Source: Mesorhizobium erdmanii USDA 3471
GTDB lineage: Bacteria; Pseudomonadota; Alphaproteobacteria; Rhizobiales; Rhizobiaceae
Length of the DNA stretch: 64,000 nt
Reading direction: 5' to 3'
Assembly: GCF_000472705.1 (NCBI RefSeq)
Contig: NZ_KI421453.1
Span: 1 to 64,000, forward strand
Position 1 is the stretch's first letter. Every line of letters starts with the position of its first letter. Under the pieces are notes generated by a model. The model was not told the origin of the DNA and searched no databases. It saw only the letters and a list, made by a program, of their open reading frames with translations. Of the stretch, positions 49,426-56,271 are shown piece after piece. The translations under genes and the position numbers were made by a program.

Positions 49426-50577
49426 ATGACCAACCCGACACATCTGCCTGCCGAAGGCCTTTTTGTCGGCCGCGCCAAAAGCGCGTCGCATCCGCTTGTG
49501 GTCACGGTGCGCGACGGCGCCGTCTTCGACATCACCTCGACGGCGGCTCCGACCGTGCGCGACATCTGCGAGATGGCCGATCCGGCCGGCTATCTGCGCT
49601 CGGCCAAGGGCAAGCCGATCGGCTCGCTCGACGACATCGCGGCCAACAGTTTCGAGGCCAGGCGCGATCCGGCCAAACCCAGTCTCCTCTCCCCAGTCGA
49701 CCTGCAGGCGGTCAAGGCGTCGGGCGTGACCTTCGTCGTCAGCCTGCTCGAGCGCGTCATCGAGGAACAGGCGCGCGGCTCGGCGGAAAAGGCCGACGCC
49801 ATCCGCGCCGACATTGCCGGGCTGATCGGCCACGATCTTTCGAAGCTGAAGCCCGGCTCGCCGGAAGCCATGGAGATCAAGGCCAAGCTGATCGCGCGTG
49901 GCGCCTGGTCGCAATATCTGGAAGTGGGCATCGGCCCCGACGCCGAAATTTTCACCAAGTGCCAGCCGATGGCCTCGGTCGGCTTCGGCGCCGATGTCGG
50001 CCTGCACCCAGTGTCGACCTGGAACAATCCCGAGCCGGAGATCGCCATGATCGCCGCCTCGAGCGGCAGGATCGTCGGTGCGACCATCGGCAATGACGTT
50101 AATCTGCGCGACGTCGAAGGGCGCTCGGCACTGCTGCTCGGCAAGGCCAAGGACAACAACGCCTCGGCGTCGCTTGGGCCCTTCATCCGCCTGTTCGACG
50201 ACACGTTCTCCATCGACGACGTGAAGCAGGCTGTCGTGCGCCTCAAGGTAGAGGGCGAGGATGGCTTCTCATTGGAGGGTGCAAGCTCGATGGCCGAGAT
50301 CAGCCGTTCGCCCGAAGAACTTGTTGCTGCCGCCATGGGCCCGCACCACCAGTATCCGGACGGGCTGGCGCTCTATCTCGGCACCATGTTCGTGCCGTCG
50401 AAGGATCGCGGCGAGAAGGGCAAGGGCTTTACCCACAAGGTCGGCGACATCGTCACCATCTCGTCGGAAAAATTCGGTGCGCTGGTCAACCGGGTGCGGT
50501 TGTCGCCCGATTGCCCGCACTGGACCTACGGCGCCAGCCATCTGATGCGCGACCTGGCGAAGGCCGATCTCATCTAG
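49426..50577 (+). CDS. Fumarylacetoacetate hydrolase family protein
   Basis: A 383-aa protein. AGAGGA lies 9 nt before the ATG. The FAH core shows LEVGIGPDAEIFTKCQPMASVG, NNPEPEIAMIAASSGRIVGATIGNDVNLRDVEG and LLLGKAKDNNASASLGP, with metal-binding Glu residues. The C-terminus (FTHKVGDIVTISSEKFGALVNRV) is typical. It cleaves or isomerises a beta-diketo or 2-keto acid; given the length it resembles sugar-acid dehydratase-like members. Downstream are a Walker-A fragment and a sugar ABC transporter. Confidence 0.88.
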   Translation: MTNPTHLPAEGLFVGRAKSASHPLVVTVRDGAVFDITSTAAPTVRDICEMADPAGYLRSAKGKPIGSLDDIAANSFEARRDPAKPSLLSPVDLQAVKASGVTFVVSLLERVIEEQARGSAEKADAIRADIAGLIGHDLSKLKPGSPEAMEIKAKLIARGAWSQYLEVGIGPDAEIFTKCQPMASVGFGADVGLHPVSTWNNPEPEIAMIAASSGRIVGATIGNDVNLRDVEGRSALLLGKAKDNNASASLGPFIRLFDDTFSIDDVKQAVVRLKVEGEDGFSLEGASSMAEISRSPEELVAAAMGPHHQYPDGLALYLGTMFVPSKDRGEKGKGFTHKVGDIVTISSEKFGALVNRVRLSPDCPHWTYGASHLMRDLAKADLI

Positions 50578-50578
50578 C

Positions 50579-50656
50579 GAAAGCGGCGCCGGCAAATCGA
50601 CGCTGACAAAGGTGCTGGCGGGCTCGGCCCCTTCACCGATCATCCGACTGCCCTGA
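50579..50656 (+). pseudogene. Fossil of an ABC transporter ATPase (Walker A only)
   Basis: Reading from 50579, directly after the FAH stop, gives ESGAGKSTLTKVLAGSAPSP and then a stop at 50654. ESGAGKSTLTKVLAG is a sugar-ABC Walker A region, close to DNGAGKSTLIKVLSG of the intact ATPase at 52896. No start codon or remaining domain is present. It appears to be what is left of an ATPase gene after deletion. Confidence 0.7.
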
Positions 50657-50852
50657 AAAGTCACCCCGGCTGATGCAATCTGATGGGTCTGCTGATGGCG
50701 CGGCGTCAGCCGCCAACTACATCTGCAGATGGAGGCTTGCCATCCGTCGAAAAAGGGAATGCTCTGTGGCATCCGAGCGGCGCTGGCAAAAGACGCGGAT
50801 CCGGCTGAAGCCGGAACAAGGGACGGATCATCTTCAACCGGGAGGAAATCAA

Positions 50853-51788
50853 ATGCTGACAAGACTGAGACTTGTGCTCTACGGCTTGCTGGTCGCGCTG
50901 ACGGTCATTCCGGCCGCGGCACAGGCCAAGACCTTCTACTGGATTTCGCATGGCGGCCCGGCCGATCCGGTGTGGACCTACTTCCTGGCCGGCGCCAAGC
51001 AATGGGCCAAGGACACCGGCAACACCGTGAACACCTCGTTCCACAATGGCGACGTCGCCTCCCAGCAGGAAGCGGTTCGCGCCGCCCTCTCCGCCAAGGC
51101 CGACGGCATCGTCACCACCAGCCCCGATCCGGGCAGCCTCGTCGAGATCGTCAAGGAAGCCCGCGCCGCCAATATCCCGATCATCAACTTCAACACGCCC
51201 GATCCCAAGGCCAATTTCAATGCCTATGTCGGCGGCGACAACGTCACCTTCGGAAAGCATTGGGCACAGTATCTGGTCGACAAGGGCCTGGTGAAGAAGG
51301 GCGACTTCGTCTGGATGCCGGTCGAGATCCCCGGCGCCACCTATGGCGTCCAGGAAGAGGAAGGCATCAAGAGCGTCTTCGGACCGCTCGGCATCACCTA
51401 TGAAGTGACCGAGGCGACGCTCGACCAGGCAGAGGTCATCAACCGCATGGTCGACTACCTCACCGCCCACAAGGGCAAGGTCAAAGCCATAATCGGCCTC
51501 GGCGACCTCGTCACCGGCTCGATCAAGCGGGTGTTCGACCAGGTCGGCGTCAAGCCGGGCGAAATCCCGGTCGTCGGCTGGGGCAATTCGCTCGATACCA
51601 CCCAGGAAGTGCTGAACGGCTACGTCAATGCCGGCCAGTGGCAGGACCCGCAGGCGACCAGCTATGTCGCGCTCTCGCTCGCCAACATGGCCGCGTCAGG
51701 CATTCCTCCTGGCTTCAACGTGATCACCGGCGCGCTCTATGAGAAGGACACCGCCGCGGTCTACGACAAGATCCTGTCCGGCAAGTAA
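50853..51788 (+). CDS. Sugar ABC transporter substrate-binding protein
   Basis: A 311-aa protein. GGGAGGAAA lies 5 nt before the ATG. A signal peptide (LRLVLYGLLVALTVIPAAAQA) precedes a type I periplasmic-binding fold: KTFYWISHGGPADPVWTYFL, DGIVTTSPDPGSLVEIVKEA, NIPIINFNTPDPKANFNAYVGGDN and VGWGNSLDTTQEVLNGYVNAG, as in ribose/fructose-type binding proteins. A hairpin follows at 51803, so this gene is probably expressed above the permease and ATPase. Confidence 0.9.
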   Translation: MLTRLRLVLYGLLVALTVIPAAAQAKTFYWISHGGPADPVWTYFLAGAKQWAKDTGNTVNTSFHNGDVASQQEAVRAALSAKADGIVTTSPDPGSLVEIVKEARAANIPIINFNTPDPKANFNAYVGGDNVTFGKHWAQYLVDKGLVKKGDFVWMPVEIPGATYGVQEEEGIKSVFGPLGITYEVTEATLDQAEVINRMVDYLTAHKGKVKAIIGLGDLVTGSIKRVFDQVGVKPGEIPVVGWGNSLDTTQEVLNGYVNAGQWQDPQATSYVALSLANMAASGIPPGFNVITGALYEKDTAAVYDKILSGK

Positions 51789-51802
51789 CATCCCGGCCCC
51801 AA

Positions 51803-51834
51803 ACAGTCGCGACCCTATCCACGGTCGCGACTGT
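51803..51834 (+). terminator. Intra-operon hairpin after the binding-protein gene
   Basis: ACAGTCGCGACC (51803-51814) pairs perfectly with GGTCGCGACTGT (51823-51834) around 8 nt, then CTTGTC. It lies 15 nt behind the binding-protein stop and 72 nt before the permease. It is a partial terminator or mRNA 3'-end stabiliser giving excess binding protein, as common in such operons. Confidence 0.7.
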
Positions 51835-51905
51835 CTTGTCCATTCGCCGAGCCTCGTCCGATCCGGCGCAGGTGTCAGCCATTCCCATCATGTCGCGGAT
51901 TCCCT

Positions 51906-52892
51906 GTGGAAAATCATTCGCTCATCCAACGCCTGATCGCGCGGCCTGAATTCGGTCCCTTCGTGCTGCTCGTCGTCGAGATCGGCGTCTTCTGGGGCTT
52001 CAACCACGACTTCCTGTCGCCGCAGAACATCTCCAACACGCTGGCCTTCACCGTCGAACTCGGGTTGATCGCGCTGGCAATGACCTTGCTGATGACATCG
52101 GGTGAATTCGATCTGTCCGTCGGCTCGCTGTTCGGCTTCTCACCGGTGCTGATGTGGACGCTGTTCAACAGCGGCGTCACCTCGCTGGAAATGGGCTTCG
52201 TCGTCGCGCTGGTGGTCGCCGCGCTGATCGGCCTGGTCAATGGCTGGTTCGTCACCCAGCTCAAGATCCCGTCCTTCCTGGTGACGCTCGGCATGCTCCT
52301 GGTGGTGCGAGGCAGCGCGCTTTTCATCACCGACGGCTTTCCGCAGCGCACGTGGAGCGCGGAGGGCAGTTGGCTGGCGGAAGCGCTGGTCGGCGACTTC
52401 TTCATCGGGCCGTTCCGCATCTACATGTCGTTGTTCTGGTTCATCGCCGCGGCGATCGCTCTCGGCTACGTGCTGACGCAAAGCCGGACCGGCAACTGGA
52501 TCCAGGCGGCAGGCGGCAATCCCAATGCGGCGCGCGCCCGCGGCGTCAATGTCAACCGCGTCAAGATCGGCTTGTTCGTGCTGTCGTCGCTCATGGCCTC
52601 GCTAGCCGGCGTCATTTCCTCGCTGCGCACCTCCGCCGCCAACCCCAACAGCGGCACCGGCTACGAACTCGAAGTCATCGCCATGGTGGTGATCGGCGGC
52701 ACGGCGCTGACCGGCGGACGCGGCACCATCATCGGCACGGTGCTCGGCATCCTGATCCTGCGCGTGATGCGCAACGGCATCGTGCTGATCGGCGTGCCGG
52801 GCCTCGCCTACAACATCTTCATCGGCGCGATCATCCTTGGCATGATGGCGCTCCACTCATGGCTGGAACGCCGGCATCAGGCAGGGACTTGA
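51906..52892 (+). CDS. Sugar ABC transporter permease (RbsC/FrcC-like)
   Basis: 328 aa from the GTG at 51906. Eight to ten membrane helices; the family block NTLAFTVELGLIALAMTLLM, then TSGEFDLSVGSLFG and TGNWIQAAGGNPNAARARGVNV, and VIGGTALTGGRGTIIGTVLG near the end. It forms the channel with the ATPase encoded 3 bp downstream. The likely substrate is a monosaccharide or sugar alcohol. Confidence 0.9.
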   Translation: MENHSLIQRLIARPEFGPFVLLVVEIGVFWGFNHDFLSPQNISNTLAFTVELGLIALAMTLLMTSGEFDLSVGSLFGFSPVLMWTLFNSGVTSLEMGFVVALVVAALIGLVNGWFVTQLKIPSFLVTLGMLLVVRGSALFITDGFPQRTWSAEGSWLAEALVGDFFIGPFRIYMSLFWFIAAAIALGYVLTQSRTGNWIQAAGGNPNAARARGVNVNRVKIGLFVLSSLMASLAGVISSLRTSAANPNSGTGYELEVIAMVVIGGTALTGGRGTIIGTVLGILILRVMRNGIVLIGVPGLAYNIFIGAIILGMMALHSWLERRHQAGT

Positions 52893-52895
52893 ACC

Positions 52896-53687
52896 ATGGC
52901 CGAGCCACTGATCCGCATGCAGAACATCCGCAAGTCCTACGGCCGCGTGCAGGCGCTCGAGGACGCTAATTTCCATGTCAATGAACGAGAGATCGTCGGC
53001 CTGCTCGGCGACAATGGCGCCGGCAAGTCGACGCTGATCAAGGTTTTGTCGGGCGCGGTGCCGCTGACCAGCGGCGACATCTTCATTCGCGGCAAGAAGG
53101 TCACCTTGCGCAGCACCAGCGACGCCATCGCTCAGGGCATCGAGACCATCTATCAGGATTCCGCACTGGTCACCCAATTGTCGATCGCGCGCAATCTGTT
53201 CCTCGGGCGCGAACCGATCAAACCGCCGCGCTTCTTGAATCGCATGGATCAGGAGGCGATGAACACGGTCGCCCGCGACCTGCTCAAACAGGTCGGCATC
53301 TCGAAGAACATTCCGCCGACGACGCCGATCGGCTCGCTCTCCGGCGGCGAGCGCCAGGCGGTGGCGATCGCGCGCGCCATGCATTTCGACAGCGACCTCA
53401 TCATCCTCGACGAGCCGACCAACAATCTCGGCGTCGCTGAAACGCAAGGCGTGCTGAGTTTCGTGCGCAGCGCCCGTGATTCCGGTCATTCCTGCATCTT
53501 CATCGCGCACAACATCCATCACGTCTTCCAGGTGGTCGACCGCATCGTCGTCATGCGCAGGGGCAAGGTGGTTGCCGACGACATCGATCCGAAGACGACA
53601 ACCGTGACGGAAGTCGAGAGGATCATCACCGGCATGTCGGACAAGGAAATCCGCGACGCCGTCGCCGACGGCAAACCATCGCACTGA
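52896..53687 (+). CDS. Sugar ABC transporter ATP-binding protein, single domain (FrcA-like)
   Basis: 263 aa, one ATPase domain rather than the tandem RbsA type. Walker A LLGDNGAGKSTLIKVLSGAV, signature SLSGGERQAVAIARAM, Walker B LIILDEPTNNLG and switch His (FIAHNIHHVF). The layout binding protein-permease-single ATPase resembles the fructose frcBCA transporter of Sinorhizobium. Encoded 3 bp after the permease. Confidence 0.9.
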   Translation: MAEPLIRMQNIRKSYGRVQALEDANFHVNEREIVGLLGDNGAGKSTLIKVLSGAVPLTSGDIFIRGKKVTLRSTSDAIAQGIETIYQDSALVTQLSIARNLFLGREPIKPPRFLNRMDQEAMNTVARDLLKQVGISKNIPPTTPIGSLSGGERQAVAIARAMHFDSDLIILDEPTNNLGVAETQGVLSFVRSARDSGHSCIFIAHNIHHVFQVVDRIVVMRRGKVVADDIDPKTTTVTEVERIITGMSDKEIRDAVADGKPSH

Positions 53688-53836
53688 GGACGGGTGGAGG
53701 CCGTCTTGGCGAAGCAGCCGAATGCGCGTCGGGGTGATGGAGGCCGATCATCCCTCCCTCGGATCGCATCGCCTTGTACATCAGCTGCTCAATTGCTTGT
53801 CTGGCGCGCCATCGCATCGGCGCATAGGTTTGCGGC

Positions 53837-54859
53837 ATGAAAGCCACCGTCTCCGACATCGCCAGGAATTGCGGGCTCTCGACCGCGACGGTCGACAGGG
53901 TGCTCAACAATCGCCCCGGTGCCAGCGCCGCCAACCGGCAACGCGTCATGGAGGCCGCCAAGCAGCTTGGCTATCTGCCGGTCGCCGACCAGGTGACGCT
54001 TCCCTCGAAACCCGCGAACCTCGAATTCTTCCTGCCGATCGGCAGCAACGCCTTCATGCAGGATCTGGCAAAGCACATCGAGGATTATTCATCGCGCCTG
54101 CCGTTGGTCGCCTCCTGCCGGATCCACAACCTCGCCGGCATCTCGCCGAGCGCGCTGCAGACAGCGGTCGAAAGCCTGTCGCTGAAGGCCAACGGCGTCG
54201 GTGTCATCGCCATAGACCATCCACGAACCCGCAACATCCTTCGCGACATCGTCGAGGCCGGCATCCGCCTGGTGACGCTGGTGTCCGATATTCCGGCCGC
54301 TCCCCGCTCGGCCTATGTCGGCATTGACAACCGGGTGGCGGGGCGAACGGCGGCCCTTTTGATGGGGCGTTTCCTCGGCGGATGCGAGGGTCATCTGGCG
54401 ATGGTCGTCGGTTCGCGCTCCTATCGCGGTCACGAGGAGCGTGAAATGGGCTTCCGCTCGGTGCTTGGCGAAGAATTTCCCAACCTCACCGTAACCAGCG
54501 CCGTCGAGATCAACGACGAGCCGGATGCCAGCTACGCCGAAACCATGAAGGCGCTGCGCAACGAACCCGATCTGCTCGGCATCTATTGTGTCGGCGCCGG
54601 GCGCTCCGGTGTCGCGAAGGCCATCCGCGAAGCCAGGCCCAATCGCAAGCCGGTGTTCATCTGCCACGACCTGACGCGAGAGACGCGCGGTTATCTCGTC
54701 GATGATCTCGTTGATGTCGTCATCGATCAGAACGCCCGGCTGATCGCCGAACAGTCGGTTATCCGCCTGCTCGGCTCCATTGCCTCATCGGCGCCCTATC
54801 TCACCCGGAAATTCATCGAGCCGCGCCTGATTTTCAGGGAAAACGTACCGGTGCAGTGA
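53837..54859 (+). CDS. LacI family transcriptional regulator
   Basis: A 340-aa protein. DNA-binding domain ATVSDIARNCGLSTATVDRVLNNRPGASAANRQRV, then a periplasmic-binding-like effector domain (DIPAAPRSAYVGIDNRVAGR, GSRSYRGHEEREMGFRSVL, IYCVGAGRSGVAKAI). It is encoded behind the sugar ABC genes on the same strand and probably represses them, with the transported sugar as inducer. Confidence 0.9.
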   Translation: MKATVSDIARNCGLSTATVDRVLNNRPGASAANRQRVMEAAKQLGYLPVADQVTLPSKPANLEFFLPIGSNAFMQDLAKHIEDYSSRLPLVASCRIHNLAGISPSALQTAVESLSLKANGVGVIAIDHPRTRNILRDIVEAGIRLVTLVSDIPAAPRSAYVGIDNRVAGRTAALLMGRFLGGCEGHLAMVVGSRSYRGHEEREMGFRSVLGEEFPNLTVTSAVEINDEPDASYAETMKALRNEPDLLGIYCVGAGRSGVAKAIREARPNRKPVFICHDLTRETRGYLVDDLVDVVIDQNARLIAEQSVIRLLGSIASSAPYLTRKFIEPRLIFRENVPVQ

Positions 54860-54904
54860 GGCAGGGCGGGTTGGCAACGCTGGCCTGTGGCATTTGTAGG
54901 ATAA

Positions 54905-54933
54905 TTGACACGGCAAATCTGCACAGCTGCTAT
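54905..54933 (+). promoter_or_regulatory. Candidate promoter of the alpha-r14-like sRNA
   Basis: TTGACA (54905-54910), a 17-bp spacer and TGCTAT (54928-54933) would place transcription start near 54940. The -10 match is moderate. No other good pair lies between here and the first hairpin, but the true 5' end could be 30-35 nt further right. Confidence 0.45.
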
Positions 54934-54939
54934 GCACAA

Positions 54940-55095
54940 TTCATTGTTGCCGAATCATTGGGCAACTCGTAGGTTCTGGTTGTCGGCCATCTACTCCTCC
55001 CAGATGCGATGCCGACGCTGAATGGGGTGCACCTCCTCCCGCGCCGCATTCGAAATCGAGCCCGCTGCCACCTCCTCCCGGCAGCGGGCTTTTTT
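54940..55095 (+). ncRNA. Alpha-r14 (NfeR1)-type trans-acting small RNA
   Basis: Three hairpins each expose an anti-Shine-Dalgarno CTCCTCCC in the loop: 54988-55006 (CATCT/AGATG stem), 55020-55051 (GAATG/CATTC with an inner GGTGC/GCGCC stem) and 55060-55089 (10-bp GCCCGCTGCC/GGCAGCGGGC stem) followed by T6, an intrinsic terminator. Repeated CCUCCUCCC loops are the defining feature of alphaproteobacterial alpha-r14 sRNAs such as NfeR1 of Sinorhizobium, which bind ribosome sites of ABC-transporter mRNAs. The 3' end is firm, the 5' end is a guess. It lies between lacI and tetR. Confidence 0.85.
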
Positions 55096-55190
55096 CGTTC
55101 GGTGTGGGGAATTCGTCCGCCGCCCGCGCCGAAGGGCCGGGCGTCACCTCGCTCATACGACCGGTAAATCACCAGCAGTCGCGGCGGATT

Positions 55191-55784
55191 TCAACCGGCG
55201 GCGGTGCCTCGGAAGGAAACGATCAGTCCCTCGGCCATGCGCACGAACTGCGTGCTCGGGCCCTCGGCACCCACGGTCTGCACGCTGACGCGGGCACCCT
55301 CGAACAACAGCGACAGCGTATCGGCGAGCAGTTCGGCCTGACCAATGCCCGCATCCCGGCACAGCGTCACAAGGCGCTCGCGCTGGGCTTCCTTGAGCTC
55401 CTTGATCACCAGCCTGGCCGGATGGTCCGGCTCGGTCAGCTCAGCGGCGGCATTGGCCATGTCGCAGCCACGGCCGTCGGCATTGAGCATTGCAGCCGCC
55501 TTGCGGACCCAGGCATGCAGCTGGGCGAGCTTGTCGCCTGGAAATTCAGCCTCGAATGCTTCCCACATCGCGCCGGCCTTGGCCGCATTGGCGCGCAGGC
55601 ACTCGACGATCAGATCGTCCTTGGATTCGAAGTGACGATAGAGCGTCATCTTGTTCGTGCCAGCGGCTTCGGTGATGGCGTCGACGCCGACGCCCTTGAT
55701 GCCGTGCTTGTGGAACATGTCACGCGCCGTCTCCAGGATTCGATCCCGGGGACGCGAGCGTTCCACGACGCCTTCTGTCATCAT
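55191..55784 (-). CDS. TetR family transcriptional regulator
   Basis: 197 aa from one of two ATGs at 55784/55781 behind AAAGGAG. HTH: VDAITEAAGTNKMTLYRHFESKDDLIV; the rest is the helical ligand domain (WVRKAAAMLNADGRGCDMANAA). It is divergent from an RND efflux operon, with a 47-bp inverted repeat in the shared promoter, so it is the probable repressor of that pump and of itself. Confidence 0.9.
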   Translation of the reverse strand: MMTEGVVERSRPRDRILETARDMFHKHGIKGVGVDAITEAAGTNKMTLYRHFESKDDLIVECLRANAAKAGAMWEAFEAEFPGDKLAQLHAWVRKAAAMLNADGRGCDMANAAAELTEPDHPARLVIKELKEAQRERLVTLCRDAGIGQAELLADTLSLLFEGARVSVQTVGAEGPSTQFVRMAEGLIVSFRGTAAG

Positions 55785-55820
55785 GATCTCCTTTCGTTTC
55801 CTAAAAACCACGGCCACCTC

Positions 55821-55849
55821 TTGACTAGGGTGTTACCGGTCTGTAACTA
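55821..55849 (+). promoter_or_regulatory. Promoter of the RND efflux operon
   Basis: TTGACT (55821-55826), 17 bp, TAACTA (55844-55849). The spacer and -10 lie inside the left half of the TetR operator, so repressor binding would exclude RNA polymerase. Confidence 0.6.
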
Positions 55850-55875
55850 TGCAAATGTTACTTACTGGTAACACC
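55829..55875. promoter_or_regulatory. 47-bp TetR operator in the tetR/RND divergent promoter
   Basis: The left arm begins GGTGTTACCGGT (55829-55840) and continues CTGTAAC; the right arm reads GTTACTTACTGGTAACACC (55857-55875). The 19-bp arms match at all but a few positions around a TATGCAAAT centre. Each arm contains two GTTAC-type half-sites, so two TetR dimers could bind. Confidence 0.75.
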
Positions 55876-56025
55876 TATGTCGTCGATCGTCAATAACAAG
55901 GCCGTGAACTGGTCCTGCCAGACGAGAGCGACGGAAAAACTGCCAATCATGCGGCTTCGGCCGGTGAGGAAATGAAAAACGGTTCGCGAGCATGGGCTGC
56001 GAATCGACAGACAAGGAGCCGGCCA

Positions 56026-56271
56026 ATGCCACAGCGCCGCGATCTTACCATAGAAGAGGCCGTCCGGGATCCAATGATCCGGCTGGTCATGAAAGCAGAT
56101 GGGGTCGACCCCCGCGCCTTCGAGTCAATGCTTCGCTCGCTTGCCAAGCGTCGTGAGGTGCCGTTGCTGCGTTCACGGGAAGCCTCCCGTGACGGGCACG
56201 GCCAGTTGTCCAGGGTTGCCAGCGCCTTCGGGCGGGCAACAGCAGCCGGCGAGGCATGCGTGTCGTGGTAA
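56026..56271 (+). CDS. Small conserved leader protein of the RND operon
   Basis: 81 aa, starting MPQRRDLTIEEAVRDPMIRL, with a strong AAGGAG 7 nt upstream. The first 55 residues look folded and helical (VMKADGVDPRAFESMLRSLAK); the C-terminal third is Ser/Arg/Ala-rich. Not a membrane protein. Its 3' end overlaps the RND permease start by 16 bp, so translation of the pump is probably coupled to it. I do not recognise the family. Confidence 0.65.
   Translation: MPQRRDLTIEEAVRDPMIRLVMKADGVDPRAFESMLRSLAKRREVPLLRSREASRDGHGQLSRVASAFGRATAAGEACVSW

Noticed and set aside
50775..50791. Second SGAGK-like reading in the spacer before the sugar-binding protein
   Set aside because: AGCGGCGCTGGCAAA gives SGAGK in one frame, but the surrounding residues do not continue a Walker A, so it is taken as chance, unlike the 15-residue match at 50579.
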